A stretch of DNA of 64,000 bases from Eukaryota sp. TZLM1-RC. Lineage: Eukaryota > Metamonada: BaSk clade. Where the stretch lies: positions 458,501-522,500 of the forward strand of contig JAUPSS010000007.1 in NCBI GenBank assembly GCA_040285825.1, read 5' to 3'. A model generated the notes under the pieces. The model searched no databases. It was given only the letters and a program-made list of their open reading frames with translations, and was not told where the DNA came from. Both the position numbers and the translations under genes were made by a program. Of this stretch, positions 54,110-64,000 are shown piece by piece; positions within the stretch are counted from its first letter, which is position 1; every line of letters starts with the position of its first letter.

Positions 54110-54960
54110 ATAGGCAGCTCGGCTGTAGAAAATCAAGATCTTCACTCTTTGTTATTGGAAAAGGGTGTTTGCGAATATCAGTCATCAGATTCTTCACTGA
54201 TTGTGACCATAGTACCACGAAGATTTGGATTGTGTGCTACTAAAGAAGCGTTTGTAACAAAAATGAGATTATATTTGAATATTACCCACTAGTCAATTAT
54301 TATAAGCACAGGGTATTTGTTCGAATTAACCACAGCTCATTTTGTGTCATGTTCTTAATTCTAGAAAATTGATAACTTATCGTTCTTCATAACATGATGC
54401 TGTTAGAGACACTGTTTTCAATATGGCACAAACTGGAAGAATATCGTGTATCAAAGAGCCTCTGCTGAAGGAAACACTTACTCTGAATAATTTTGGTTCT
54501 GATGATAGAGGTGATGTATACTGTAATTGGATTGATAATTCTGAAGCTATTGTTGACTTTGCCTCATGTAATGTTGCAAATGATACTTTGGTTCACAGAA
54601 GAAATCTTAATCCTGTGAATGCTCTTGATTTTAAAGCAAAAGGACAACATAGAAAATATGATCAAGATATAGAAGAGGCTAATGCTCATAGAAATAAACA
54701 GATAGTTTATATTGCTTTCCCATTTTCCATAAACGGAAGACTATCAGTTGAAGCAGAAATTTATTTGAATGACTTCCAAAAAAATGGTTCAAGAAAAAAA
54801 TGAAACGATTTGGTGTATGCTTGGCGTTCACGGATGCAATTTGGCATTTTCAATAGATTACCTCAGTTTTTCAATCGAATTAGAGAACCTTTAGCTACAC
54901 AGCAAGCTGATCAAGATTTTGTAGATGAAATCTTGGTTCCATAATTTTCGTCCCATTAGT
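54110..54960 (+). pseudogene. LINE-d 3' end in unit B (copy I)
   Basis: Nearly identical to copy G, including the seven-A frameshift that ends the open part (54423-54803). The C-terminus then continues in another frame to about 54943. Confidence 0.8.
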
Positions 54961-55016
54961 GATGAGTCAATTTAATTAAGTGTGCAAATTCAATAAATAT
55001 CATTTATAATTTTGTT

Positions 55017-55213
55017 TGATTATCATTAAATTTATAAAAGCCTATAAATCAACATCTAAAAAATCCATCTCTCCAAAAACAAAAAGGCTGGATACAAATC
55101 TTTTATAGTGAAATCCAAGCGAAAGTAAAGCATCAGAAACTTTCATCAAAATCCATTTAAAAATAGAAAATACAATTCCTTTTTGCCAAAACAATCTATG
55201 GAAATTTTATACA
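55017..55213 (-). mobile_element. LINE-a fragment inserted in unit B
   Basis: About 200 bp of the LINE-a 3' end (compare 320-520 of the window). Absent from unit A, where 48755 runs directly on to CTCAAATATAAAG. Flanking AGTGTGCAAATTCAA / AGTGTACATGTTCAA looks like an imperfect target duplication. Confidence 0.75.
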
Positions 55214-55426
55214 GTGTACATGTTCAAATATAAAGAAAAATAATAATATCAGTTTGTTCTTGAAAAATTTTCCATTGAATATAACTGCACAGAAATAGTT
55301 CTCGATATTTCTCAATATTTGTAAAATCTTGAAGATGACATTGGTTTGTGTCTACTTTCTTCGCAAATCTCAATTGGCTCATTAACCTCTGTTACATTAG
55401 CTTTTGCAGCATTATTTAAAACAGAG

Positions 55427-55460
55427 TGGTTTTACCGCTAGTGTAAAAACGGTAGAACCA
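55427..55460 (+). other. Imperfect hairpin, second copy
   Basis: Same arms as 48951-48984 (TGGTTTTACCG / CGGTAGAACCA) around a changed loop. Confidence 0.45.
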
Positions 55461-55956
55461 ACCAGAACATAAACATGACAGACATTTGATTTAATTGTCA
55501 AACCCCATCTAACACATTGAAAAGAAGGGAGATTTGATCAAACCAAATATTTGAACTGATGGTTCTGTTGTTTCTAAAACATTGTCAATTGTCAAACAAC
55601 ATCAAAAAAGAATTGGTTTACCTTTGTTCTTCAAGAAACCTACAACTGGCAATTTAGAAAGTGGACAATTCCACATCATTTGAGTGACGAAGACAGTTAC
55701 ATTAACATTGAACTGAATTGAACGAAAAACTGTAGTTCTACCTTTTGTAAACCACATAGCTATCACATGTAAACATAAAGAAATCAAAACTGACTTTAAT
55801 TTAGACAATACGGTCTGGAATCGAATGTAATCAGCTTGTGGAAATATTTAGTCAATTGTTTCTTACAACCTAATGATATTCATTTTGGTATACAAAATTG
55901 TGATGAAGTGGTTACAATAATACTAAACCAAATTTATTAAAAAAATATTCTTCTAC

Positions 55957-57063
55957 TTAAGCTCCAATTATTGCAAAAGTAGGAGGCTGAAGTAGGTCTT
56001 GAGAGGTCAGCTTACCACAATTGGAGTTCATAGAAGGCTTAAAACTGGATGATGATATCTGCCCTTTGTCCCTTGATGTATTTACTGCCAAGGCAGATAA
56101 GAGTTTGTCAACTCCAGAAGAATTCAATGGTTTAATATGGCAAAACTTCTGTCTCAATCGAAAGAGTACAATATTGAATCCTTCTATCCGAAAATGACTG
56201 TTTCTCGCCATCAACATCAAAACTAAGCCCCTGTCCGCATCGTCAGCTATTTTCTGGCCCTCGTCCTTGGTTATATCACGATTGGTGCCAGAAGGTTTGT
56301 AAGGCATTTCTCCAACCAGCATTTCATAGAATATAACTCCAAGAGCGAAATAATCAGCAGCAGGACCATACGATTTATCAATCGTGAACATTTCGGGGGG
56401 ATGATATGGCGGAGTCATGGCACTTTGAAAAGGATTATCAGATATGGCTTTAAATGAAGCAAGTCTATCAAAGTCACAGATGACAACATTGTTTTCATCA
56501 TCCAAAAGTATGTTCTCAGGCTTTAAATCACGATGGGCAAGTTTCTTTGAGTGTAAGAAGTGAATTCCTTCCACAAGTTGCCACAAGATCTTTCTTGCAC
56601 AGTGTTTCTCTAAGGGTTTGCCTTTGCTCAGAGAACGACGTTGAGAAACACCGTAAATCAAAGTTGCAAGGTTTTTGGGATAGTACCTCATTACAACATA
56701 GAATTTATCCCCGTGACGAAATGCATCAAGAATTGAACACAAGGAATCATGTTGTTGTGTCACTGCTTTGATAGCTTTGAATCGCTGTTCCTTCTCTTCA
56801 ATTCCACGAGAGATGACTTTGATGCAATAAAACCTTCCGTTTCGGATAGCTTTGTAGACCACTCCGTCAGCTCCCTTTCCAACAAGAGTAGGATCACTGT
56901 AACCAGGGATAAGAATGGAAGATGTCATGAACAGAAGAAAGACAGCGAAAAATTTGTTTTTTTCATCCAAAAATTCGTCAAGAAAATTTTCATTTTTTTG
57001 TTGGATACCCGTATGATTTTTGTTCTTGATAAAACTAGATTTCTTAGTCTTTCCACATCTCAT
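55957..57063 (-). CDS. Protein kinase K3 (unit C), DFD variant
   Basis: 368 residues, nearly identical to K2. The catalytic loop is H-R-D-L-K-P-E-N in place of Y-R-D, the glycine loop G-K-G-A-D-G is intact and the magnesium loop is again C-D-F-D. The N-terminal extension is open as in K2. The small differences from K2 (for example E-G-I-H-F, F-R-I-E-G-F, P-L-N-S-S) are spread over the C-lobe. Open frames in all three copies suggest either purifying selection or recent duplication. Confidence 0.83.
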   Translation of the reverse strand: MRCGKTKKSSFIKNKNHTGIQQKNENFLDEFLDEKNKFFAVFLLFMTSSILIPGYSDPTLVGKGADGVVYKAIRNGRFYCIKVISRGIEEKEQRFKAIKAVTQQHDSLCSILDAFRHGDKFYVVMRYYPKNLATLIYGVSQRRSLSKGKPLEKHCARKILWQLVEGIHFLHSKKLAHRDLKPENILLDDENNVVICDFDRLASFKAISDNPFQSAMTPPYHPPEMFTIDKSYGPAADYFALGVIFYEMLVGEMPYKPSGTNRDITKDEGQKIADDADRGLVLMLMARNSHFRIEGFNIVLFRLRQKFCHIKPLNSSGVDKLLSALAVNTSRDKGQISSSSFKPSMNSNCGKLTSQDLLQPPTFAIIGA

Positions 57064-57779
57064 TAATCCAGTATAAGTCTATATTCGTACTGTTTTTAGC
57101 TCAAATTCAATTAAATCGGTAATAAATGGTATTTGAAACGGGACTTCATTTACAACTATAACAATCATGAGTTCTTTTTGTTGTAAAAGAGTAACACCTT
57201 TGCGAAATACCAATCTTGCAAGATGGAACTATAGGTGAGGTGCAATAGAAAAGTAACGGCTGGGATTTTTAATTGAATTTGTTCAACGATAAAAGAAGGC
57301 CAAATTTCCCTAATTTGTACAATACACAGTAAATTTATTTATTCTTTTTGGAAACAATACTTTCAGCAAGACAAAACTATTCAACTTCCAAAACTCCCTA
57401 TAATTGAAGAAAACCTAGAATTAAAAGAATAAACAGTTGTTGAATTAAAACATACATGTTGTGTGATCAACACCTCATCAAAAATCCAATAATAAACCAA
57501 TGATTTTTGTAAGTTTTCACAATTTAAGTTTCATTTTTCTTGTGTCCATAGCATCACCTGTAATGATAAAGAGAAGGGTATGGTCATGATTCGTGGCAAT
57601 AAATCCTCTTTGTCAACCACCGCACTTTCGCACGCAATCTCGATCCGTTGAGAAGACATTATGATAAACAAAGAAAACAATCAAGCTACTTTTAGCTTAA
57701 ATGACAAGTGATACAAACAATTCCTTCTGGTACTGTATTTGGTATAAGAATTAACAAAAAAACTCAATTGTAGATTAAT

Positions 57780-58700
57780 AATAACGAAATACTGAACTCC
57801 AGTTCTTACACTCCAAATCACTCGTGCATGGAGACCTCAAGCTAGAGAAGATTCTTGTTGTCAATGGAAAAGTCAAATTAGCTGACTTTGGAACCTCCAG
57901 GACTATTGCAAAGACTTCCACGGCTACCAATCTTTCATGTACAGTACGATATGCTGCGTTAGAACAACTGGATAACAAAGTTTCTCTTGCCTCTGACATC
58001 TATGCTATTGGTACTGTCCTGTATAAAGTGATGTGTAATTAAAGACTAATTGAAGCAGTGTCTCATAATGGGCTTTGAGTGAACAACTTCCTGGTACTTT
58101 GGAAGATAAAAGGAAGAGTGAAGAAGAGTAAATGAGTGTTTCGGTGGCCAATAAATGAGCATCTGGTTTGCAATAACCTTACATCCCTCTGCTGAAAAAA
58201 GCGAGCAAGGAGCAACAGCACACATGGGGCAGTTATTTCATTGAAGCAAAATGTGGACAAGACATTGAGGATGTTACTGGGAGTTTTAGAAACAACGGCA
58301 AAACGAGATAAACAGTGGCAACGTGTGACATATTGGCCGACCTGGGACAGCTTGTCAGAAGTCTAACAAAGGACACGCCTCTGTTACACTGTGTGACATT
58401 TGAAGAGCAGGTGAATCATCAGAGATGAAAACTTAATCTAGTTGAAACATAAGAGAGCATGGCGTACTACGACAGTGGTGGGGCAAACGGTGGCAGTTGT
58501 AAGATTTCATCGGTACAATGAGATGCATCAGAGGTGCTGATATTAAAGGTGAGGCATCAAAGGGCAATTGACGTGGTGTTGATCACACAACATGTAAGTT
58601 TTGCAGGAAGCATCCTCTTTGTAAGGAGGAACAAAGGCTAAAGTGTGGAAATTGGGCAGAGTGTCATGATGACGTGGCAAAAGCTGTATTTCGATGATTA
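57780..58700 (+). pseudogene. Kinase/zinc-finger relic (unit C), best-preserved finger
   Basis: H-G-D-L-K at 57825 and A-D-F-G-T-S-R, stop at 58039-58041. Near 58583 the finger reads C-K-F-C-R-K-H-P-L-C-K-E-E-Q-R-L-K-C-G-N-W-A-E-C-H, with C-x2-C, then three more Cys and a His, better than in units A and B, where some of these are lost. This suggests an ancestral kinase with a C-terminal zinc-binding region. Confidence 0.72.
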
Positions 58701-59306
58701 TAAGGCTATATACAAAGCGGTCACATAACGAACAGACGAAAATCAACAGCATAATATTCCACCTCACCAAACCAGAACAACTAGATGCAATTTTCTCATA
58801 TAGTGGTATAAGAAGACTTGGTGCATGAGAAATCATCTTCACCACAGATGTAACTCTGATGATCTTATTTACTATTGCCCAACCAGATACCATTATATGA
58901 CTTCACGATCTTCATGTGCTTCAATGGTGCATTTCTTCATCAAGATTTTCAAAGTAAGATTCATTTCCTAAGTGTACTACCGATGCGATAAACAACAGTT
59001 AATTCCCAGTAACAATTTCTAACAAAATCAAACAGGTTCCGGTTGACCTTGTACAGAATGATTTCAATAAGTCACATCCCAAATCTAAAGGTATTCGACG
59101 GCGAATTCATATAATAAAAATTATTTAATGCATGAGTATTTTAATAGAACATTTTTTAAACAATTCATCACCATAAAAAATTGCAATTAATAAAAAAATT
59201 AATTATGACGTTTCTATCTGTATCATTATTTTACGGAGACAAAAGAACAATAAAAATCACACTGCTGACAGAGAAAACGGAAACTTTATATCAAAACAAA
59301 TGAGGT

Positions 59307-59935
59307 CAAGCAAATATTTTTCATTTACTTGTTAACTCAACAAAATTAACTTAGCACTAATGGGGCGAATTTATAGAACAAAGATTTCTTCTACAAAATT
59401 TTGATCTGCTGAAGTGAATTCAATCATAAAATCTGGCGAATGATTACATTTTACAGTTGATTTTGTATTTACTTGAATTGATTAAATTTTTATATCTCTG
59501 AACATGCAATTAAAAAATATAGAAGTTTCCAAATTTAAACTAAATACTTGAGTCTTGGTGTAAGTGTGAGAGTACTGTTTTTGATTTTATTGTGCTCATT
59601 GATGAAATTGCGTGAGTGCTCAGTAGAGTGATCGTTTGAAATGTATCTAGTCTTGAATGTACAAGAGGTAATCATTTTGTGATCAAACTTTGTGTGAAAT
59701 TGTGTGTGAATAATGTTGGCCATGAATCATACTTGTTCAATAGGGCACATAAATACATTTGCAATTGATTTTGTATTTATTTGAATTTGGCAGAAGCTGT
59801 TTTAAATCATTGCCAAAAATGGATCAACTAAAAACTACAAAGGGATTTGAAATTTTTTATGGCGATTTTGAATCCAATATTCCACATTTATAAATTGATT
59901 CTGTTTTTCATGGAATTTTTTTACTTAACTTTTAT
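59307..59935. other. No gene seen
   Basis: AT-rich; a few short LINE-like words (near 59360 and 59850) but no alignable fragment. Confidence 0.4.
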
Positions 59936-59939
59936 TTGA

Positions 59940-60310
59940 AATTTATTTTCAACGCTAACAAAACATTAAACAAAATACTAGAACTCATTATCCTCAATAC
60001 ACGCATCAACATCATCAAATCTTTTAAGCGCGCGATTTTCGTACTCTATTCTTAATTGTAACAGTGCTTTGGTCAACATTTCTGGAATTGCTTTAAGAAT
60101 ACTGAAAACAATTCTATTGTGCCAGAAATTGAAGTTCAATTCTTTTCCTGCTCTTTCTTTTATTAAACTTCTGAAACCTTCAAGAAATTTAATGCCAGAT
60201 ATTCCAACGTTACCAAAAAGAGAAACAGCAAATAGAACCAACTGAAACTTAACATGCTCAACACGTCCTAGCTGAGATAAGGGTTCATTGTACTTTTTGA
60301 TTTTACTCCT
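59940..60310 (-). pseudogene. LINE-c C-terminal fragment
   Basis: The open part 60241-59978 reads F-A-V-S-L-F-G-N-V-G-I-S-G, F-W-H-N-R-I-V-F-S and D-A-C-I-E-D-N-E-F. Upstream, K-K-Y-N-E-P-L-S-Q-L-G-R-V-E-H-V extends it to about 60305. Same family as copies D and E and the best-preserved LINE-c piece here. Confidence 0.82.
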
Positions 60311-60329
60311 TCAAGCAATGCAAAGTGGA

Positions 60330-60430
60330 GTTTCATCTCTTTCAGCAAAGTCATCGAATTAAAGATGCTTTAGCGAGACAACAAACAGATCAAGGTTCTC
60401 TAGAAGAAATCTTGATTCTTTACTTATGAG
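60330..60430 (+). pseudogene. LINE-d-like C-terminal scrap
   Basis: Reads R-I-K-D-A-L-A-R-Q-Q-T-D-Q then E-E-I-L before TGA, matching the LINE-d terminus. The following ~500 bp show nothing. Confidence 0.6.
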
Positions 60431-60949
60431 CATATTTTTTTAATTTAGTGTTGAAATTTTGTGAACATTTAATTGAAACAGAAAATATTAAAGCAAAAAT
60501 TCAAAGTGTACAATTGAATGTTGAAAATTCAACAAACCTTTGCTGAAACTGTAAGAAAATAGATTTTAATACAATTTACTGAGACTCATTTGAAGTTCAT
60601 ATGAACAGTTTCTCTTCGATTTACAATACATAGCTTGAAAGTTTTATATTGAAGTGACTTTATCTCTATTTGGTTGAACAATAAAGACTTCATTTCTATC
60701 AATTGAGAACAGTCAAAAAACTGAGAGCAATTGAATAAACAGTGTAGATACAGTCTAAAAAACGTAAAATAACATACATATTATGATTTATTGATATTGA
60801 TTCATGTAAAATACTAATGTTTTATAAGGGGTTTCCAAATAAGTCTCCCTTTGTTAACGGTAGTGAAAGAGTCAGGACGACATCTTTGACAGAATTGTAC
60901 AGTAAATGTTTTAAATTGAATTGTCAACAATTATCATTTATTTAAATAA

Positions 60950-61437
60950 AAGTGCGTTACAACACAACATACGTTTGAGATTTGGGTTCTATTCAATGAA
61001 CCTTTGAATAATACTGTTTGTATTTGTAACGAAAGACTGTCTGTTCCATTTCCGTCATATTGTTAGTTGTTAGAAGTTTCTTCAATATCAGTGAGTTCTT
61101 CATAATGCTGCTCCTGATGTGACAAATGAAATTATTTAAGGTTACATTTCATTTGTAAAGTAGAACCGTTGTTGAAGCATTAAAGCAATAATAATTTCTT
61201 TGATTCACGTCGAGGTGATTTAATTGCTTTTGTGGATTCCTCTCATGTTGTTGATTTTACTACAATTGATACCTTTGCTTTTATTTATCGTGATGATGTT
61301 TGAGTTAGTTCTAATGGTCACTCTAACAAGGCTGAGATTCGTAGACGGGACAAAAAAGCTGTGTTATTAACTGATTTAAATAAGAACCTTTATCTGAAGT
61401 TTTCGTTTTTTCCTTTTGCCATCTCGATTTTTGGCAA
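60950..61437 (+). pseudogene. LINE-b relic
   Basis: Aligns with copy C from about 6130 to 6610, including H-I-V-S-C, R-R-G-D-L-I-A, and F-S-F..F-A-I-S-I-F-G, with several stops. It keeps a D where copy C has lost it (V-V-D-F-T-T-I-D). Confidence 0.75.
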
Positions 61438-61439
61438 AT

Positions 61440-63444
61440 CAACTAGGTAGCAGGACCATTGAAAGGGCATCTGTTGCAACAATGACTTCAGATTGCTTTT
61501 AAATAGTCAAGAACATCAATATACTTTTAATTTAGATTTCAAAAAAGCTTTCAATTTCGTAAAGCGTAACTGTATTTATGAATTGCCTTTTCAAGAATTT
61601 CCTGAACTTTCAGCATGCTTTATTTATTTTATGGAAAAAAATTCGGTCTTGAGTACTGACTCCTTAAATCTTGAATCTTCCTCTGGTGTGAAAAAGGCTA
61701 CCCTCTGGGCACTTTGCTCTTTTTTTTGGCTATTCATAACATTAAGGAAATGGCCCAAACAAAATTCCCTGAATTGTGTATTGTTGTTTATGTGGATGAG
61801 ATTTCTATTATTGGTTCTTTTGAAAGCATTTATAGGTTTTTGTAGGAATTGTCACGAAATACAAAGAAATTGAATTAGCTTTAAACCCATATCAATGTCT
61901 CTTAATTGGTATAAAATAACTGTAATGATTGTTTGGTGCTCAGATTCCTTTTATCAATTATAACCAACAAGGGTTCAAAATTCTTGGATGTTGGCTTGGT
62001 AATTTGTTCGCGGTTTAACAATTTTTAGAAAAATTAGACAAGGATCTTAGTTTTATTGCTAATTGAGAAATTGAAAACAACATCAAAATTTTTGCTTTTA
62101 AGAATGTGTTATTTTGGAAGATTCGCTCATTTTTTATACACAACTACCCTTCGGAATCTCACAATTTTTGCAGATCTTTGTACAAACTTCGATTCTATTT
62201 TTTTCTTCTTTATTGGAAGTAAATGAGTCATTGATTTGAAGTCATGTATTGTGTTCTGCGGATTTCGGTGAAATTTGTTACACCAAATCCTCGATTTTGT
62301 GCAAAGCAGCTTTTTCAGGAGGAGGAAGAAGCTTCAAGTTTGAATTCCCCCTAAGGTTCCCTTATGATGTTCATCTGATCCATAGTGAATCACATTTTTA
62401 CTGTAATCAACTTCAATTTAAATTGGATCATTTGCCTACTGATATTCGGATTCAGTTTTGCCTCAGAATGTTCGAGAAATAATTCACCGATAACTCGCAA
62501 ATTTACGTTTTTGCCTAAAAAAGCCCCAGCACCATTTGGTTAAGATTGAAAGCTTGGATTATGAAGTAAAACTTGGCCTGGTCGAAACTGAAAATCCCGC
62601 TGTCGATAATGTTTTAAAGGACATTCGTGATATTTCTGCTGCTGCTGTAGTAGTAACTCAAATTCCCTTTGTTGATGGACTTTTGTTGCAATCAAAATGA
62701 ATGGCTTTTTAACATGCGTTTTCGTTGTTATATATGATCAAACAATTTGCCCAATCATTTAACATGTAAATGGGGTAAACCTCTTTTGTTTACTCTTCTT
62801 TTGAACTGTGAACATTTCATTACATTTAAAAGTAAAGTGCATTATATTGTCAGGGACCAAATTTATGTAATGTGTAAATTATATCGAGAAGAGTCCTTGA
62901 AGAGCCTTTGATATCAAATTTAATTCTTGATGACCCCAATTTTGATAGTACGCGCTGAAACAGAGTTTTTATGGGTCTGACAAGAGGTGATTTTGTGGTT
63001 GTCGGCTTAAATTGTGGTTTTACTGTTTTAAACGCCTTGTCCATTGACCCTTCTAATTCTTCTAACGAACATTTCATTAGTTCAAATGTCCACAAATCTG
63101 TTTTTGCTGGCAAAATATACAAAACTGCTAAATACGCAAAATCCATTTCCTCTGTAAATGAAAATTCTCCTGCTCAATATAATTTTCCCTTTGTTTTTTC
63201 TTTGCTTGCATCTATAGGTCAAGCTGCTATGGCCTTCTTCGAGAATTTTAATGTAGTTGTTGAGGGAAGAACTGGAAGAATTTTCAATCGTGTTTATTGG
63301 CAAAACAGAACTGTATTTTCTACTTTTGAGGGAATGGAGATATTAACTTCTCATTCACTCTCTTCATTTGGTAAATTTTCTGAATCTTTAGTAATTAATT
63401 GTTTTGATGTAGGAAATGCAAGTTTTGAGGATGTGAGCCTTTAG
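61440..63444 (+). pseudogene. LINE-a-like element with RT core, heavily mutated
   Basis: The only copy showing the RT palm. L-D-F-K-K-A-F-N (61530-61553) is motif A, S-S-G-V-K (61678) begins motif B after a frame break, and Y-V-D-E (61789-61800) stands in place of YVDD. Then G-F-K-I-L-G-C-W-L-G-N (61970), Y-T-K-S-S-I-L-C-K (62278), and the REL end (62971-63444: R-G-D-F-V...T-V-L-N-A, Y-N-F-P-F-V-F-S-L-L). More than ten stops or shifts. Similar to copy B but clearly older. Confidence 0.85.
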
Positions 63445-63499
63445 TTGTTTATTTGGTGATTTTTAATTCCTTATTCCATAAATGAATAATTCCATTGAA

Positions 63500-63592
63500 A
63501 AAAACCAAAAAATTGTTTTACACTTATTACATTATTCATTATATATTATTTATTATTTATTTATTATTTATATTTATTATTTATTATTATTG
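63500..63592. repeat. AT-rich simple tail (TTATT/TTTATTA units)
   Basis: Short simple repeats after the LINE end, like the AATA tail of copy C; it separates two LINE pieces in the same orientation. Confidence 0.7.
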
Positions 63593-63626
63593 GGAATTTT
63601 TTTGGTTCTTTTTGTCCTCCTTTTTA

Positions 63627-64000
63627 ACAAAATTTCGTAAATATTTCCGAAGATTTAACTAATATAGCACCGAGAAATCAGTCATCCGAGAAATTAAGTG
63701 AAATATTTGAAGAAAAATGCTTTGACAACAAATGGTCCAAGGCTTTGTCAGCTTTAAGTCCCGGAGTTAAAGCACCCAACAATGAAAATACAATAGATCA
63801 ACTGAAAATACTTCATCCTTATGAAGACCCTATAATGGATCAAAATTTCTACAGCACATACTGGGAAAATTATCCATTGATGCCATCAGAAGTTTTTTCA
63901 AAGTGGTTATCAAAAAGAGACCTCGTGGTAAGTCTGCCGGACTTTCTGGTATTACTATTGATCATGTAAAAGCCGCGATTATTTTTTCAGAAGATTGCCT
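63627..64000 (+). pseudogene. Start of another LINE RT ORF, runs off the window
   Basis: The open frame from about 63627 reads K-W-S-K-A-L-S-A-L-S-P-G-V-K-A-P, L-H-P-Y-E-D-P. After a shift near 63900 it reads R-G-K-S-A-G-L-S-G-I-T-I-D-H, the N-terminal RT blocks that precede motif A in LINEs. No other piece in the window includes this part, so a longer copy may continue to the right. Confidence 0.7.

Larger units (their letters stand above)
49390..55840 (+). repeat. Tandem unit B
   Basis: Direct repeat of unit A. The offset between K2 and K3 starts (49588 to 55957) is 6,369 bp. Unit-specific changes are a 98-bp LINE-d insertion, a ~600-bp LINE-d insertion upstream of K2, and a LINE-a fragment near its end. 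Confidence 0.88.
55850..59306 (+). repeat. Tandem unit C (partial)
   Basis: Matches units A and B from the kinase 3' flank to about 59306, where homology stops in the middle of the spacer (AAAACGGAAACTTTATATCA is the last shared block). It has no LINE-d end and no later insertions, so it best shows the original arrangement. Confidence 0.86.

Overview
The window looks like nuclear DNA of an AT-rich, single-celled, flagellated eukaryote that uses the standard genetic code. The evidence is eukaryote-only chromatin and proteasome genes (INO80, an ATAD2/Yta7-type AAA ATPase, Rpn11), an RNF213-like giant AAA protein, a flagellum-associated gene (CFAP299), GT-AG introns of only 31-37 nt, and a large load of non-LTR and LTR retrotransposon remains. 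I cannot name the species; a metamonad or similar protist is possible but is only a guess.

Layout. 0-7 kb: the five-exon INO80 gene with a 5'-truncated LINE on each side. 7-10 kb: a broken kinase/coiled-coil gene and another LINE. 10-12.4 kb: two-exon RPN11, with a nearly intact LINE 3' half just upstream of its start. 12.4-18 kb: mostly gene-poor, with an old kinase relic, one unknown ORF and CFAP299. 18-23.3 kb: a complete but mutated Ty3/gypsy element with short LTRs. 25.5-37.5 kb: one uninterrupted 3,992-codon RNF213-like gene, with two small LINE insertions next to each other just before its start codon. 38.7-41.8 kb: the two-exon ATAD2/Yta7-like gene. 41.9-59.3 kb: three direct tandem copies of a 6-7 kb unit. 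Each unit carries one open protein kinase gene (minus strand) and one dead kinase/zinc-finger gene (plus strand); later LINE and LTR insertions distinguish the units. 59.3-64 kb: a pile of decayed LINE pieces running off the window end.

The housekeeping genes (INO80, RPN11, ATAD2-like, RNF213-like, CFAP299) have no operon-like relationship. The repeats carry most of the history. At least four LINE lineages are present (called a-d here). All end in a CCHC knuckle plus a restriction-enzyme-like (PD-D/E) endonuclease domain, and most copies are cut at the 5' end. Where ends can be read they are flanked by 8-14 bp target duplications. Empty sites in sister tandem units confirm several insertions.

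The least ordinary items are: the triplicated kinases with DFD in place of DFG; a gypsy element whose gag start codon lies in one LTR and pol stop codon in the other; a 1.49 kb miniature LTR element with a purine tract and empty sites; a RING-less RNF213-like giant; and telomere-like repeats inside an intron and inside a coding region.
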